NCBI RefSeq assembly: GCF_017315705.1
Contig: NZ_JAFLRF010000008.1
Location: 213,475 to 277,474 of the forward strand
DNA: 64,000 bases
From: Trinickia mobilis
Lineage (GTDB): Bacteria > Pseudomonadota > Gammaproteobacteria > Burkholderiales > Burkholderiaceae
Direction of reading: 5' to 3'
Below the pieces are notes generated by a model. It had not been told where the DNA came from and did not search any database. It saw nothing but the letters and a program-made list of their open reading frames with translations. This document shows, piece by piece, positions 1-9,426 of this stretch. Each line of letters starts with the position of its first letter. Position 1 is the stretch's first letter. The translations under genes were made by a program, and so were the position numbers.

Positions 1-2
1 AG

Positions 3-254
3 TCGATCGCACTCGACTTCATCCCTGCCTGCAAGCCCGGTGTTTACACGCTGGTCGGCACCGAGCTGGACGCCGAAGGCAACATCGTCGATCCGGTACG
101 TGTGGACTGGACGCCGGGCATGGCATTCGTGACGCCGCCGGGCTACTGGCACGCTCACTTTAACGAGTCGGACGACGTGGCCTACGTCATTCCGTTGCAG
201 GACGCAGGCCTGCAAACCTACCTGCGCGCGCTCGACATCCGGTTCGCGCGCTAG
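3..254 (+). CDS. Cupin-fold protein, C-terminal part (cut by window start)
   Basis: An open frame runs in from the window edge and stops with TAG at 252-254, giving 83 residues. The motif PPGYWHAHFN has the His-x-His spacing of a cupin metal site, and the surrounding strand pattern (VYTLVGTELD, WTPGMAFVTPPGYWHAHFN, YVIPLQDAGLQTYL) resembles the second cupin of gentisate 1,2-dioxygenase-like enzymes. The family assignment rests on this C-terminal piece only; substrate and start codon lie outside the window. The next minus-strand material is a decayed gene, so this is the last intact gene of its unit. Confidence 0.6.
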   Translation, partial: SIALDFIPACKPGVYTLVGTELDAEGNIVDPVRVDWTPGMAFVTPPGYWHAHFNESDDVAYVIPLQDAGLQTYLRALDIRFAR

Positions 255-286
255 TCGCCAACCCAAGGCAGGCGACGCGCGACGTA

Positions 287-422
287 TCACCCTATTTCCT
301 TCGCTTCGACCGCCGCGAGCGGCGATGTGACCGTCAATCCAAATCCCTGCCCGGGCGCCGTGCCGATGCGGATCTCGCCCCCGAGCCGTGCGGCGCGCTC
401 GCGCATGCCGAGAACGCTTTGA
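287..422 (-). pseudogene. Remnant of a NarL-family sensor histidine kinase (C-terminal ATPase tail)
   Basis: Reading the minus strand from about 422 to the stop at 287-289 gives ...QSVLGMRERAARLGGEIRI followed by GTAPGQGFGLTVTSPL. The GMRER-A-LGG-x-GxG order is the G-box end of HATPase_c domains of NarX/UhpB-type kinases. An in-frame stop lies just upstream and no phosphorylation domain is present, so only the tail survives. It sits downstream of the receiver-EAL gene on the same strand and may be what is left of another signalling gene. Confidence 0.6.
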
Positions 423-496
423 CGAGCCAGTCGATCGCTCGCGCTTCGCCTTCAAACAGTCGAACTCCAATAGGAAGTTATGCGGCTGTGATGAAT

Positions 497-1729
497 TCAA
501 ATAGAAGCTTCCGCCAAGAGATCCGGCAATCGAGTCCGCCAGTCCGCGGCCCAGCGCGGCAGGTCGTCCGCAGGCATCGGCCGGGCGATGAAGAATCCCT
601 GCGCTACTTCGCATCGGGTGGTCCGAACGAACGTCCAATCCTCGACATTCTCAACGCCCGTTGCGACGGTTCGGATGCCGAGCCGATTGGCGAGCGTGAC
701 GCTCGCCTCGACGATCGCTCGCTGCGACGCATCGCGCAGCGCGCCTTGCACGAAACTCCTGTCGATCTTCAATTCGTCGAACGGCACGTCGCGAAGCTGC
801 GACAGTGAGGACTGGCGAGTGCCGAACTCGTCCATCGAAACGCTCGCACCCTTCAGGCGCAGTCTCGTCAAGACGTCGAGCGACGCCACGCGGTCGCCCG
901 TGAGCCGCGTTTCGGTCACTTCGACCACCAGGTCGGACAGCTCGGCGCCGGCGTCCTCCGCGATTCGCGCGACCGCCTCCGGAAATTGCAGTGTCTTCAG
1001 GCTGTCCATCGAGCAATTGATGGCGATCTTGAAGTGCGGCGAGAACAGCTTCTTCCACTCCTGCGCGCAGGCTAGCGCCGCTTTGAGAAGTCCGTGCGTC
1101 AGCTCGTCGATGAACCGATGCTCCTCGGCAACGCCGATGAAGCAAGCCGGTGCGATCAGGCCCAGCCGGGGGTGCCGCCACCGGACGAGCGCCTCGGCCC
1201 CGACGATGGCACCCGTCGCCGTTGCGACCTTGGGCTGGTAGTAGTTGACGATCTCGCCGTTTGAAATGGCCGCCTTCAGGTCTTCCGGCGCGAAGTCAAA
1301 CGCACCGCTATGTTCCGCGGGCTTGCCCGCGCTCTGAGGCACGCCGCTCAGGCACTCCCGCAACTGTTCCTGGGTCAGCGGCTTCGTCAGCGAACCCAGC
1401 ACGCGCAGCCCTTGGGCCGATGCGAGCCGCTCGGCGCTTTTCAAGAGCTGTGGGTTCTCGCCGCTCACCAGCATGAGATTGCCTTCATAGCGCGCTCTCG
1501 CAAGCAGCCGTACGAATTCGACGCCGTCCATTTCCGGCATTTGCAGGTCGCTGCAGACCAGGTCGATCGATTCGCCGCCATCTTCGAGCATCGCGAGCGC
1601 TTCCTGCGCGCGCTGGCATGAAAACACCTCTTCGAAGCCCAGCTGATTCAGTTGCCGCGACAGCAGCTTCAATGCGAACGGCTCGTCGTCGACGATGAGG
1701 ACCTTGGTGGCGCGCGCGGGAGTGTTCAT
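497..1729 (-). CDS. Response regulator with receiver and EAL (c-di-GMP phosphodiesterase-like) domains
   Basis: 410 residues: receiver domain about 8-128 with phospho-acceptor D61 (VCSDLQMPEMDG), then an EAL domain about 150-400 (EAL at 179-181, N238, E270, LKID with K321/D323, Q377). Two catalytic-site positions differ from the family norm: the usual DDFG is DEFG (300-303) and the usual AEGVE is ATGVE (356-360), so a metal/water-coordinating Glu is Thr. It may bind c-di-GMP without hydrolysing it well. The ATG overlaps the stop of the upstream regulator by 4 bp (ATGA), so it is last in a kinase-regulator-EAL operon, an arrangement like RocS-RocA-RocR of Pseudomonas. Confidence 0.9.
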   Translation of the reverse strand: MNTPARATKVLIVDDEPFALKLLSRQLNQLGFEEVFSCQRAQEALAMLEDGGESIDLVCSDLQMPEMDGVEFVRLLARARYEGNLMLVSGENPQLLKSAERLASAQGLRVLGSLTKPLTQEQLRECLSGVPQSAGKPAEHSGAFDFAPEDLKAAISNGEIVNYYQPKVATATGAIVGAEALVRWRHPRLGLIAPACFIGVAEEHRFIDELTHGLLKAALACAQEWKKLFSPHFKIAINCSMDSLKTLQFPEAVARIAEDAGAELSDLVVEVTETRLTGDRVASLDVLTRLRLKGASVSMDEFGTRQSSLSQLRDVPFDELKIDRSFVQGALRDASQRAIVEASVTLANRLGIRTVATGVENVEDWTFVRTTRCEVAQGFFIARPMPADDLPRWAADWRTRLPDLLAEASI

Positions 1730-2994
1730 GATGTCGGCCGGCCGGCGTTCCTGTGGTCGGCCGGCTTCGCATCGGCGTGGCTCGGCAACGGCATCGCCGA
1801 TACGCTCGGAGACGCGGCAATGCCGCCCTCGGGCTGAGTCGATCCATCGACGCTGCCCGGCAGGAACGTCTTGAGCTTATCGAGCAGGATCGCCCGATCG
1901 AAGGGTTTGACGAGAAAATCCGCTGCGCCGGCCGTCAAGCTTTCCATCACGATCGCCTTCTGGCTGTGTCCCGTCGTAATGATCACGGGGATCTCGGCGA
2001 ATTGTTCGACCGCCTTGAGCCGGCGCGTGACTTCGACGCCGTTGAGATCGGGCAGCTCCACGTCCATGAACACGAGATCGGGGCGCCGCTTCCACATCAT
2101 GGCGAGCGCTTCCGCGCCGCTGGCCGCAAAAGCCAGATCGACCTCTGCGCCGGAAAGCAGCTTGTGCAGCAGCTTGCGCTGGAAATCGTCGTCGTCCACG
2201 GCGAGGACCACGGGGCGCATGCGCTCGGCGAGGCCGCGCATCGTTCGCGCCGCCTCGAGTTGCGGGGCGATGGCGCCGGTCAGGTTCCCGATCACCCGGC
2301 GCAGCGCTTCGACCGAAGCCCCCACCGATCGGAGCTGCTGCCGCAAGTCGGCCGAGGCCGGGGCGGGCTCGCTGTTCGCATCGGACGTCCCGGCCCCGCG
2401 GGCCGGTCCGGCCTTGGCATCCGGCGCCAGACCGAACGCGAAGTCCACCGCGCGCTCGGCGGCAATGGCCGCGGCCGTGGTGTTGTCGATTTCCTGCGCG
2501 AACTGCCGCGTGAATTCGGCCAATTTCGGCTCGAGCGTCGCCATGCGCCGTGCATGGGCAGCGAGTTGTCCGGGCATCACGGCATCGGGCGACAGAGGCT
2601 CCAGCAAGCGCACGGCGTGATGCACGGCCATTCTCAGCCGCGGCGCGTCGTTCGTCACCGGCCAGAACAGCACGTAGTCGTCGAATTGCTGCTTCTTGCA
2701 AAGGTCGTAGACGCGCCAGAGATCGTCCTTGTTGCACAAGATGATCGTCTTGTGCGGGACGGTATGGATGACTTTGCTGAGCCGGTACAGGCCGAGGTAA
2801 TAGCGCTCGGCTTCTTCGAGCGTATCGAAGCTGAGAATCAGGATCGACGGCAGATGCTTCTCGAAGTCCGACACCGCGAATTCCGGTTTCGTCGACAAGC
2901 GGACGTTGTCGAATTCGTCGGCGAGCAGACGCGCGACCAGCTCGGCGTCCGCGCTCGCATGGGTGGCTACCAGGATCGAGGGACTGCGTTTCAT
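1726..2994 (-). CDS. Two-receiver response regulator
   Basis: 422 residues. The N-terminal about 130 residues (ILVATHASADAELVARLL...) have a receiver-like fold pattern but lack the acidic pocket. A helical linker (about 150-250) follows, then a standard receiver (about 265-385: VLAVDDDD, FMDVELPDLNG, TTGHS, KPFD). No DNA-binding output domain is visible, so it probably acts by protein contact inside the phosphorelay. It starts 3 bp after the hybrid kinase stop and overlaps the EAL gene by 4 bp; all three are clearly co-transcribed. Confidence 0.85.
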   Translation of the reverse strand: MKRSPSILVATHASADAELVARLLADEFDNVRLSTKPEFAVSDFEKHLPSILILSFDTLEEAERYYLGLYRLSKVIHTVPHKTIILCNKDDLWRVYDLCKKQQFDDYVLFWPVTNDAPRLRMAVHHAVRLLEPLSPDAVMPGQLAAHARRMATLEPKLAEFTRQFAQEIDNTTAAAIAAERAVDFAFGLAPDAKAGPARGAGTSDANSEPAPASADLRQQLRSVGASVEALRRVIGNLTGAIAPQLEAARTMRGLAERMRPVVLAVDDDDFQRKLLHKLLSGAEVDLAFAASGAEALAMMWKRRPDLVFMDVELPDLNGVEVTRRLKAVEQFAEIPVIITTGHSQKAIVMESLTAGAADFLVKPFDRAILLDKLKTFLPGSVDGSTQPEGGIAASPSVSAMPLPSHADAKPADHRNAGRPTS

Positions 2995-2997
2995 TCG

Positions 2998-5900
2998 TCA
3001 CGCTCCTGTCATGGTTTGCAATAGCCGATGCACTTCGTCGCTCACGCCGCTGAAGGCGGTATCGAACTGAGCGACCAGCTCGGAAAGGGGTTCGGCATCG
3101 CCTTGTCGCGCGACGTTCTCGAGCCGGGCACAAAGGTCCCCGAGACCGAGCGCGCCGATCGAGCGCGACGACGATTTCAGCTTGTGCGCGACCGCGGCGA
3201 CTTCACGAGGCAGGGCTTCCTGCGCGTGCCGGCGGAGATCGTCCGCGAGGCCGCCGGCGGAGTCCAGATACTCCGTCAGGAGCTCGCTGACGATCTCGGC
3301 GTCGTCGCCCACGATGCCCTTCAGAACGCCGATGTCCACCGTCGAGGCGGCGGGCGGCGCCAAGGGCGATGCGGCGCTCGGCGACGGCAACGTGTCGGGC
3401 GGTGCGATCCAGCGTTCGAGCGCCTGCTGCAGCAGATTCAGCTTCAGCGGCTTCGTCAGGTAATCGTCGAAGCCCAGTTGCCTGGCCCGGTTGGCTTCTC
3501 CCTGAATGGCGTTGGCGGTGAGCGCGACGATCGGCATGCGCCGATGCTGGTGCTGCTGCTCCTCGCCGCGGATGGCCTGGGCAAGCTGGTAGCCGTCCAT
3601 ATGCGGCATATGAAGGTCGGTCAGCAACAGCGCGTGGCGCCCCGGCTGCCACATGCGCAGCGCTTCCTTGCCGTGGGACGCGATCTCGGCGGCATAGCCG
3701 AGCAGCGCCAGTTGTCTCGAGATCACCTTCCGGTTGATCGCGTCATCTTCCGCGACGAGGATGATCGAGCCGGCGGCATGCGCAGACCGTTGCGCAGGCT
3801 CCGGCATGGCGCTGCGCCCACGCTCGGCCGGCATGCTGCCGGCCGCGTGCCAGAGCATCGCGCCGCTCGCCATCGCCACGGCATCGAGCAGCGTGCGGCG
3901 GCGCAATGCCTGCCTGCCGATGGCAATGACGTTCTCGGCATGAGCGGCAGGCGCGAGCGTGTACCCAGCCGTGATCAGAACCTGGCTGAACTGCCGGGGC
4001 GCGATGCCGGCCCCGCTCGAATCCGGCTCGACGCTGCCGCTGCGGCCATCGTGCAGGAGCACCGCTGGCCCGCGCGTGGCCGGCAGCGCGCGCCTCGCGA
4101 GGTCGAGATCGCGCAGCACGCCGGCCGTTGCGCCCGCGCTGTGCAGATAGCTCACGATTTCGGCGCTTTCGTAGTCCGGCGACGCGGCCACCCAGCACGT
4201 GACCTCGCTCAGGTCAGGCACATTGCGCTCCGGCTGCCCCGGCGCCGGCTTCAACGGCAAGCGCACCCTGAAGGTCGAACCCGCACCGGGTTCGCTCGTC
4301 ACCGAAATGTCGCCGTTCATCAAATCCACGAGCCGGTGGCAGATTGCCAGGCCCAGGCCAGTGCCGCCGAAGCGGCGCGTGGTCGACGCTTCGGCCTGGC
4401 TGAAAGGGCGGAACAATTTCGCGAGCGTTTCAGGCGACATGCCGATGCCGTTGTCGCGCACTTCGAAATGCACTTCGAGCGGCGCGGCGGCGGCGAGCCG
4501 GGCCTGAACCCAGACTTGGCCGCGGTCGCTCGCGCGGTCGCCGCAAAACTTGATCGCGTTGCCGACGAGGTTGAACAGGATCTGCCGGAGCCGCGTGTCG
4601 TCCGAAAGCACGAGAGCCGGCAGGTCCGGCGAGACGAACGTGCGCAGCGCGACGGCGCGCTGCTCGGCGACCGTGGCAAGCGACATGCATACGCCATCGA
4701 TCAGGTCTTCCACGCACACCGGTGCGGACTCGACCTGCAGCTTGCCTGCCTCGATCTTGGAGAAGTCGAGAATGTCGTCGATGAGCTTGAGCAGCGCCGT
4801 AGCGGAATCGCGAATCGTGCGGACCATGTCTTTCTGATCGCCCGACAGCTCGGAGCGGGTCAGCACTTCGATCATGCCGATCACGCCGTTCATCGGCGTG
4901 CGGATCTCGTGGCTCATCATGGCGAGGAACGCGCTCTTGGCGCGCGAAGCGGCTTCGGCGTCCGAGCGCGCTTGCTCGAGCAGCCGTTGGGCGTTGCGGC
5001 TTTCCGTCACGTCGCGCGCGGTCGCATACGCGGTGCCGTCGGGCAAGACCACGGCATTCCAGGCCAGCCATCGGACGGAGCCGTCCTTGCATACGAAGCG
5101 GACTTCCAGGTGCTCGATCGGCGCTCCCGAGCGGTGCTCCTGAATCGCCTGGCTCGTGGCTTGCCGATCGACCGGCACGACGAACTCGATGAACGGGCGC
5201 GACAACAGCTCGTCCTCGGCCCACCCCAGCACCTCCGAGAACGCCGGATTGACGCGCCTGAAGTAACCGTCCGACGAGGCAATGCAGATGAGATCCAGGG
5301 AAAGCTCGAAGAGCCGGTCGCGCTGAGCTTCCGCCTCCTTGCGCCCGGTCATGTCGTGCAGCAGCACGATCGCGCCGGGCTCGCCGTCCTCGCCGTCCTC
5401 TTCGTAGGGGACCGCCGTCACTTCCACGAAGATCTTCGACCCGTCCAGGCGAACCCACGTTTGCTCGGCCGGTTCGGCCACGACGCCGTCGTGAATCCGG
5501 CCCTTGGTCCGGTCGCCGACGCCCGGGCGCTGATCGACATGCACGAAATGGGTGATCGGCCGGCCGAGCAATTCGGCTTCGGACCTCGCGCCCAACGTGG
5601 ACAGGGCCTTCGGATTGGCAAACGCAATGGTTTCGGCGCGCTGCACGAGCACGGCGTATGGCGCGCGCTCGATCAACTGGCGATAGCGTCGCTCGCTGTC
5701 CCTGAGCGCTGCGGCTCGCCGTGTGGTCCGGCGGTCGGTTACCAGGATCAGCGCAGTCAGAAGAACGGCCGCGGCCAGCAGGGAAGCGCTTCGCGTGCGC
5801 CACGCCGACAGGTACTCAGCGGTCGAATAGCCCACCGCCACCGCGAGGGGGTAGTCTTTGAGCGTTTGATAGCTGATGACCGTGTCGGTGCCGTCGACGC

Positions 5901-6687
5901 ATGACGGCATGCGCAGCGTGCCCGACCGCGAATGCTGAAGCGCACGGCGCAGGGCGTCGTCCGGTGCGAGCGTCCCGCCGAACGAGTTGTCCCGGCCGGC
6001 GTGCAGTGCGCGGACCCCGTAATCGTTTGTGCCGACCACGAACACGATCCCGTTGCTGCCGAGGCGCAGTTCGTTATAAAGCTCGGTGAAGTAGGCCGGT
6101 TCGACCGAAACGACGACCACGCCGAGAAAGCTGCCATCGCGGCCGTCGATGCGCTGCGACAGATGGATCGAGGCTTTCCCGGTACTGCGGCCGATCAGCG
6201 GCTTGCCGACCATCAGCGCGGTGCTCGGGTCGTGCACGTGGATTCGGAAGTGCTCCCGGTCGGAGAGGTCGATCGCCTTGAACCCGGGAAACGTCGAGGC
6301 CCGAAGGATGCCATGCGCGTCGATCACCGCGACTTGCGCGAACACGTCGAGCTTCAGGATGCCCTTGTCGGCATATTGAGCGAGCGGGACCGCCGCCCCA
6401 TCGTTGCGCACCTGCAGCGCGACGAACGCAGCCACCTGCTCGGCCTCGCGCAGCACTCGGGCGGTATGGGCGGACAGCACATCGGCCAGGGCGGTTGTGC
6501 CGGCACGCGCGGTTCGGAGTTCGGAGCGGGCATCCCAAACCGTCAGCGCGCCCAACGCTATCCACAGGGCCGCGATTACCATCAGGCTTGCCAGCTGCAT
6601 AGGGGCGAAGCGGCACCACAAAATCGCAAGCGACCCGCCCGGGCGCCGAGCGGGCGCCAACGGTATTGGCGTTACGTCCATAGGCAT
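2998..6687 (-). CDS. Membrane hybrid sensor histidine kinase with PAS, receiver and Hpt domains
   Basis: 1229 residues. Order: membrane segment about 31-52, periplasmic double-Cache-like sensor about 60-295, second membrane segment about 300-320, two PAS domains (about 330-450 and 455-575), HisKA with H593 (MMSHEIRTPMNG), HATPase_c about 695-815, a degenerate receiver-like stretch about 835-950, a receiver with D1024 (LLTDLHMPHMDG), and an Hpt domain with H1168 (AHKLKSSSRSIG). This is the full His-Asp-His part of a BvgS/ArcB-type relay; the final Asp is likely D61 of the EAL protein or the receiver of the 422-residue regulator. Ligand is unknown. First gene of the operon; the upstream 490 bp would hold its promoter. 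Confidence 0.9.
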   Translation of the reverse strand: MPMDVTPIPLAPARRPGGSLAILWCRFAPMQLASLMVIAALWIALGALTVWDARSELRTARAGTTALADVLSAHTARVLREAEQVAAFVALQVRNDGAAVPLAQYADKGILKLDVFAQVAVIDAHGILRASTFPGFKAIDLSDREHFRIHVHDPSTALMVGKPLIGRSTGKASIHLSQRIDGRDGSFLGVVVVSVEPAYFTELYNELRLGSNGIVFVVGTNDYGVRALHAGRDNSFGGTLAPDDALRRALQHSRSGTLRMPSCVDGTDTVISYQTLKDYPLAVAVGYSTAEYLSAWRTRSASLLAAAVLLTALILVTDRRTTRRAAALRDSERRYRQLIERAPYAVLVQRAETIAFANPKALSTLGARSEAELLGRPITHFVHVDQRPGVGDRTKGRIHDGVVAEPAEQTWVRLDGSKIFVEVTAVPYEEDGEDGEPGAIVLLHDMTGRKEAEAQRDRLFELSLDLICIASSDGYFRRVNPAFSEVLGWAEDELLSRPFIEFVVPVDRQATSQAIQEHRSGAPIEHLEVRFVCKDGSVRWLAWNAVVLPDGTAYATARDVTESRNAQRLLEQARSDAEAASRAKSAFLAMMSHEIRTPMNGVIGMIEVLTRSELSGDQKDMVRTIRDSATALLKLIDDILDFSKIEAGKLQVESAPVCVEDLIDGVCMSLATVAEQRAVALRTFVSPDLPALVLSDDTRLRQILFNLVGNAIKFCGDRASDRGQVWVQARLAAAAPLEVHFEVRDNGIGMSPETLAKLFRPFSQAEASTTRRFGGTGLGLAICHRLVDLMNGDISVTSEPGAGSTFRVRLPLKPAPGQPERNVPDLSEVTCWVAASPDYESAEIVSYLHSAGATAGVLRDLDLARRALPATRGPAVLLHDGRSGSVEPDSSGAGIAPRQFSQVLITAGYTLAPAAHAENVIAIGRQALRRRTLLDAVAMASGAMLWHAAGSMPAERGRSAMPEPAQRSAHAAGSIILVAEDDAINRKVISRQLALLGYAAEIASHGKEALRMWQPGRHALLLTDLHMPHMDGYQLAQAIRGEEQQHQHRRMPIVALTANAIQGEANRARQLGFDDYLTKPLKLNLLQQALERWIAPPDTLPSPSAASPLAPPAASTVDIGVLKGIVGDDAEIVSELLTEYLDSAGGLADDLRRHAQEALPREVAAVAHKLKSSSRSIGALGLGDLCARLENVARQGDAEPLSELVAQFDTAFSGVSDEVHRLLQTMTGA

Positions 6688-7177
6688 GCTCCCAGCCGAC
6701 AGGCCGTGAAACGAACGGCCGGCACATCACGCAGGAGTGGGTGCCGTGGCTGGATTAACGGCGCCGCCCGCCAGTTCTTCGTACGTATTTATCCCGACTG
6801 GCGCGAAGCTGTCGGTGGCCGATTTGTTGCTTGATGGCGGCCCTACGCTTGAGGAGCCGAAAGCAGAACCCTGGATAAGCAGGCGGCGTGGAACGCCCGT
6901 TGCTGTGATCTCAATGCCTCCGGGGACAGCGGCAGCGACGTCGCGGGCAACGCAGCTTGTCGGCTGCTGCCGTCACTCACGCAGCGGGATGGTCGCGTAT
7001 GGAGTGATGACCCTTGCCGCCGTCTATGGAAGGCAAGCACTCCGACGGCTCAATGGTCCGGTCGCCCTGAAGCAGGTGCGCCATCAGCTCGCCGAATGTC
7101 GGGGCAGCGAATGCTGGAGTGCCCCGACTTTCTTCAGCGTCTTCTCGAGTGTCTAGCCTCAAAGAAATCAGCGACCT
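6688..7177. other. Intergenic region, no gene recognised
   Basis: Open frames occur on both strands but none has a family-like sequence, a good ribosome-binding site or neighbour support. It must contain the promoter of the minus-strand kinase operon at its left side and the 3' end of the porin transcript at its right side. Confidence 0.5.
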
Positions 7178-8314
7178 CTAGAAGCGCGTCCGAATGCCCA
7201 CAGTCGCTGCAACTTGATTGCCTGTCGAGGACTGCGATAAGCCGTTGATATACGCACCCTCGAACGCGGTACCGCCAGCACCGTACGCATGTTGATAGAC
7301 ACCCTCGAGATAGACATCCGTGCGCTTGCTGAACGAATAGTCCGCCATCAGCGTCACCTGATGCCACTTCGGGTTTGCCGAACCGGTGTCACTGTCGAAG
7401 GCACCTTGGGTGAAGGTGTATGCGCCAGCGAACGAGATCGAAGGGGTCATCGTATAGCGTACGTTGACTTCATAGTTATCGAAGTGCAGGGTGTTGAACG
7501 GCTGCAGGATCACGGAGTTCGCACCGGGCTGCGTATTGTCGAGCAACGTATGCGTCCAGAGCAGGCCGACAATTGTCGGACCGAACGCGTAGTTGCCACC
7601 TACTCCCATTACCCGCTGCCGCGCGGCGGGGAAGCTTACGAAGTCGTTGCTCGTCAGCGCCCCGCTCGCGGTCAAGCCCCCGTTATTGAGCTGGAGGTAG
7701 GCGGCCGCTAAATTGATCGGACCGTTGCTGTAAGTCACACCAGCGCTATAGGCCCGATTGTTCGAAAACGCGCCGGCTGCATTGCTGAAGCCGTACTGCG
7801 CCTCACCCTGCAGTCCGTTGTACGTCGGGCTCACGTACTTGGCGGAGTTGTTGATATAGAACGAATCGTCGACGTTGTCGTTATCGAACGGATGCGCGGC
7901 CAAGTTGTTTCCATCCCCGTAGTTCGCTAGTGCGATCGCCCCAAGATCATCGACCACCGCGTCGTACTGCCGACCGAGCGTCAGCGTTCCATATTTGTCG
8001 CTCTGCAGACCGACGTAAGCCTGGCGGCCGAACATTGTGCCCGAGTAGGTGGTCCGGCCGTTTTGGATGTTAAAGCCGTTTTCGAGTCGGAAGATCGCAT
8101 GCAGACTGCCGCCGAGGTCTTCGCTGCCCTTCAGGCCCCATACCTCGTTCGACAGCATGCTGCTTTGTTCCTGCCAGGTGCTGCTGCCACCTTGGTTATT
8201 CGTATAGACGATACCCGAGTCGATCAAGCCATAAAGGGTGACGCTGCTCTGCGCATGAGCCGTCGTAGCAAACACGGACAAAGCTGCCACGCCGACGATA
8301 ATCTTATTTTTCAC
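7178..8314 (-). CDS. Gram-negative trimeric porin (Burkholderia OmpC-like)
   Basis: 378 residues with a signal peptide (MKNKIIVGVAALSVFATTAHA, cleavage after AHA) and the typical mature start QSSVTLYGLIDSGIVY. It has the beta-barrel pattern of the family, a GSEDLGGSLHAIFRLENGF block, and ends in GIRTRF with the C-terminal Phe used for outer-membrane insertion. It forms a general diffusion channel for small hydrophilic solutes. Monocistronic: about 300 bp upstream and nearly 500 bp downstream are free of recognisable genes. Confidence 0.95.
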   Translation of the reverse strand: MKNKIIVGVAALSVFATTAHAQSSVTLYGLIDSGIVYTNNQGGSSTWQEQSSMLSNEVWGLKGSEDLGGSLHAIFRLENGFNIQNGRTTYSGTMFGRQAYVGLQSDKYGTLTLGRQYDAVVDDLGAIALANYGDGNNLAAHPFDNDNVDDSFYINNSAKYVSPTYNGLQGEAQYGFSNAAGAFSNNRAYSAGVTYSNGPINLAAAYLQLNNGGLTASGALTSNDFVSFPAARQRVMGVGGNYAFGPTIVGLLWTHTLLDNTQPGANSVILQPFNTLHFDNYEVNVRYTMTPSISFAGAYTFTQGAFDSDTGSANPKWHQVTLMADYSFSKRTDVYLEGVYQHAYGAGGTAFEGAYINGLSQSSTGNQVAATVGIRTRF

Positions 8315-8631
8315 TTACTGTTACTCCCGAATTGCCCTAAACGATTGAATAGGGGCGCGCTTCGCCCCTCCATGGAACTCGACAATTTTATGGAGAGTCC
8401 CACCGAGATTCACCGAAAAAGTTTCACTCTTCCCGCAAAATTCGCGTAAAAAATAGGTTCGAGAGGACAGGGTTCGGCGCGGAAAACAACAGCCGCGAGA
8501 TCGCGCTCATGCGCGAGAACTGCGTCCGAGCGTCCGCTTCACGGTCCGCGTTCATCAGGGATGAGGACCTCTGCGAGCACGTCCGCGCAAACGTGAGTGC
8601 TCGCCAGGATCCCGCCCCGCTCCGCCGGCGC

Positions 8632-8904
8632 TCAAGCATATGACGGCGGAGAGACCAGGTACCCGGCGCAATTCCAGCGGCCGTAATACTCGATCTTGCG
8701 CAGCACTTCGCGCGTGTCCGGGCCACCGGCGCCCACGAGCACCGGTAGTCTTTCCCCGACGACATCGAAAGTCCCCACGCCCCCACCGAAGCCTGGCGCG
8801 GCTCGATGCATGCCGAGGCGTCGCCACGTGCCGATAGATCCGGCCGGCACACAGAAACGGCCGCTGAGGGGGACACCCTTGCCCAGCTGATCTCTCAGGA
8901 CCAT
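8632..8904 (-). pseudogene. Remnant of a dihydrodipicolinate synthase/N-acetylneuraminate lyase family gene
   Basis: A 90-codon minus-strand stretch contains LPVLVGAGGPDTREVLRKIE and YYGRWNCAGYLVSPPSYA, matching the strand-helix-strand block of the DapA/NanA superfamily (PVxxGxGGxxTREAI...GADGxLVxPPYY). It stops directly after SPPSYA, where an intact enzyme would continue for about 200 residues, and the catalytic Lys region is absent. Family assignment is by motif; the original substrate is not knowable. Confidence 0.6.
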
Positions 8905-9353
8905 GTCCTGCTCGGTCAGGACGGCGCCACCCGCGCGGCGCGGACCCGTCCAGCGCGAGTGTCAGGCTCTGCCACCAAAATGAATTTGCGCCCGCGCCCT
9001 GCCGATGGCCTCACCCCTGCTTATTCTGCAAGCGCTTCAGTCGCAGGCCAACATCCTACAGCCCGCATTTCGAAACGGGCCGTGACTGACTTTATTCCTT
9101 AGGATCACTTACAGCCGCGCGTAGCGTGTAGATTTACCGATCCATTCACAGCGCTCCAGAGCCGAAGTGGGCTATCGGGAGGCCGCTCTCAAGAACGTAC
9201 ATGGTTGCCTGAAGCTCGTCCCGAACCGGCGTTCAAGTGTCGCTGATCTGTCCGTGTATTCACAGGCAACACAATGCTGTTGCCAGGCGATTGAATGAGC
9301 GTCCGAGGAAGACCCTGAACTACGAAGCGCCAGCCGAACGATTTCAGCAAACC

Positions 9354-9375
9354 ATTGCATCCACCGGTTGAATCC
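9354..9375 (-). repeat. Solo 22-bp sequence resembling an IS30-family inverted-repeat end
   Basis: On the minus strand this reads GGATTCAACCGGTGGATGCA plus AT. An identical 22-mer lies on the plus strand at 34,086-34,107. The pattern ATTCAAnnGGTnnAnGCAA matches the terminal repeat of IS30-type elements as remembered. No transposase lies nearby, so it would be a scar. Confidence 0.45.
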
Positions 9376-9426
9376 GCAGGCGTGGAGCAGACGTTCGCGG
9401 ATGTCAGTCGGCAAACTAACGACGCA

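Noticed and set aside
1753..3024. Long plus-strand open frame opposite the response regulator
   Set aside because: A high-GC shadow of the genuine minus-strand genes; the same applies to the 958-codon frame at 3,028-5,904 and the 773-codon frame at 52,746-55,067.
9172..9414. 80-codon minus-strand frame
   Set aside because: Composition is unconvincing and it includes the 22-bp IS30-like end, so it is probably non-coding scar DNA.
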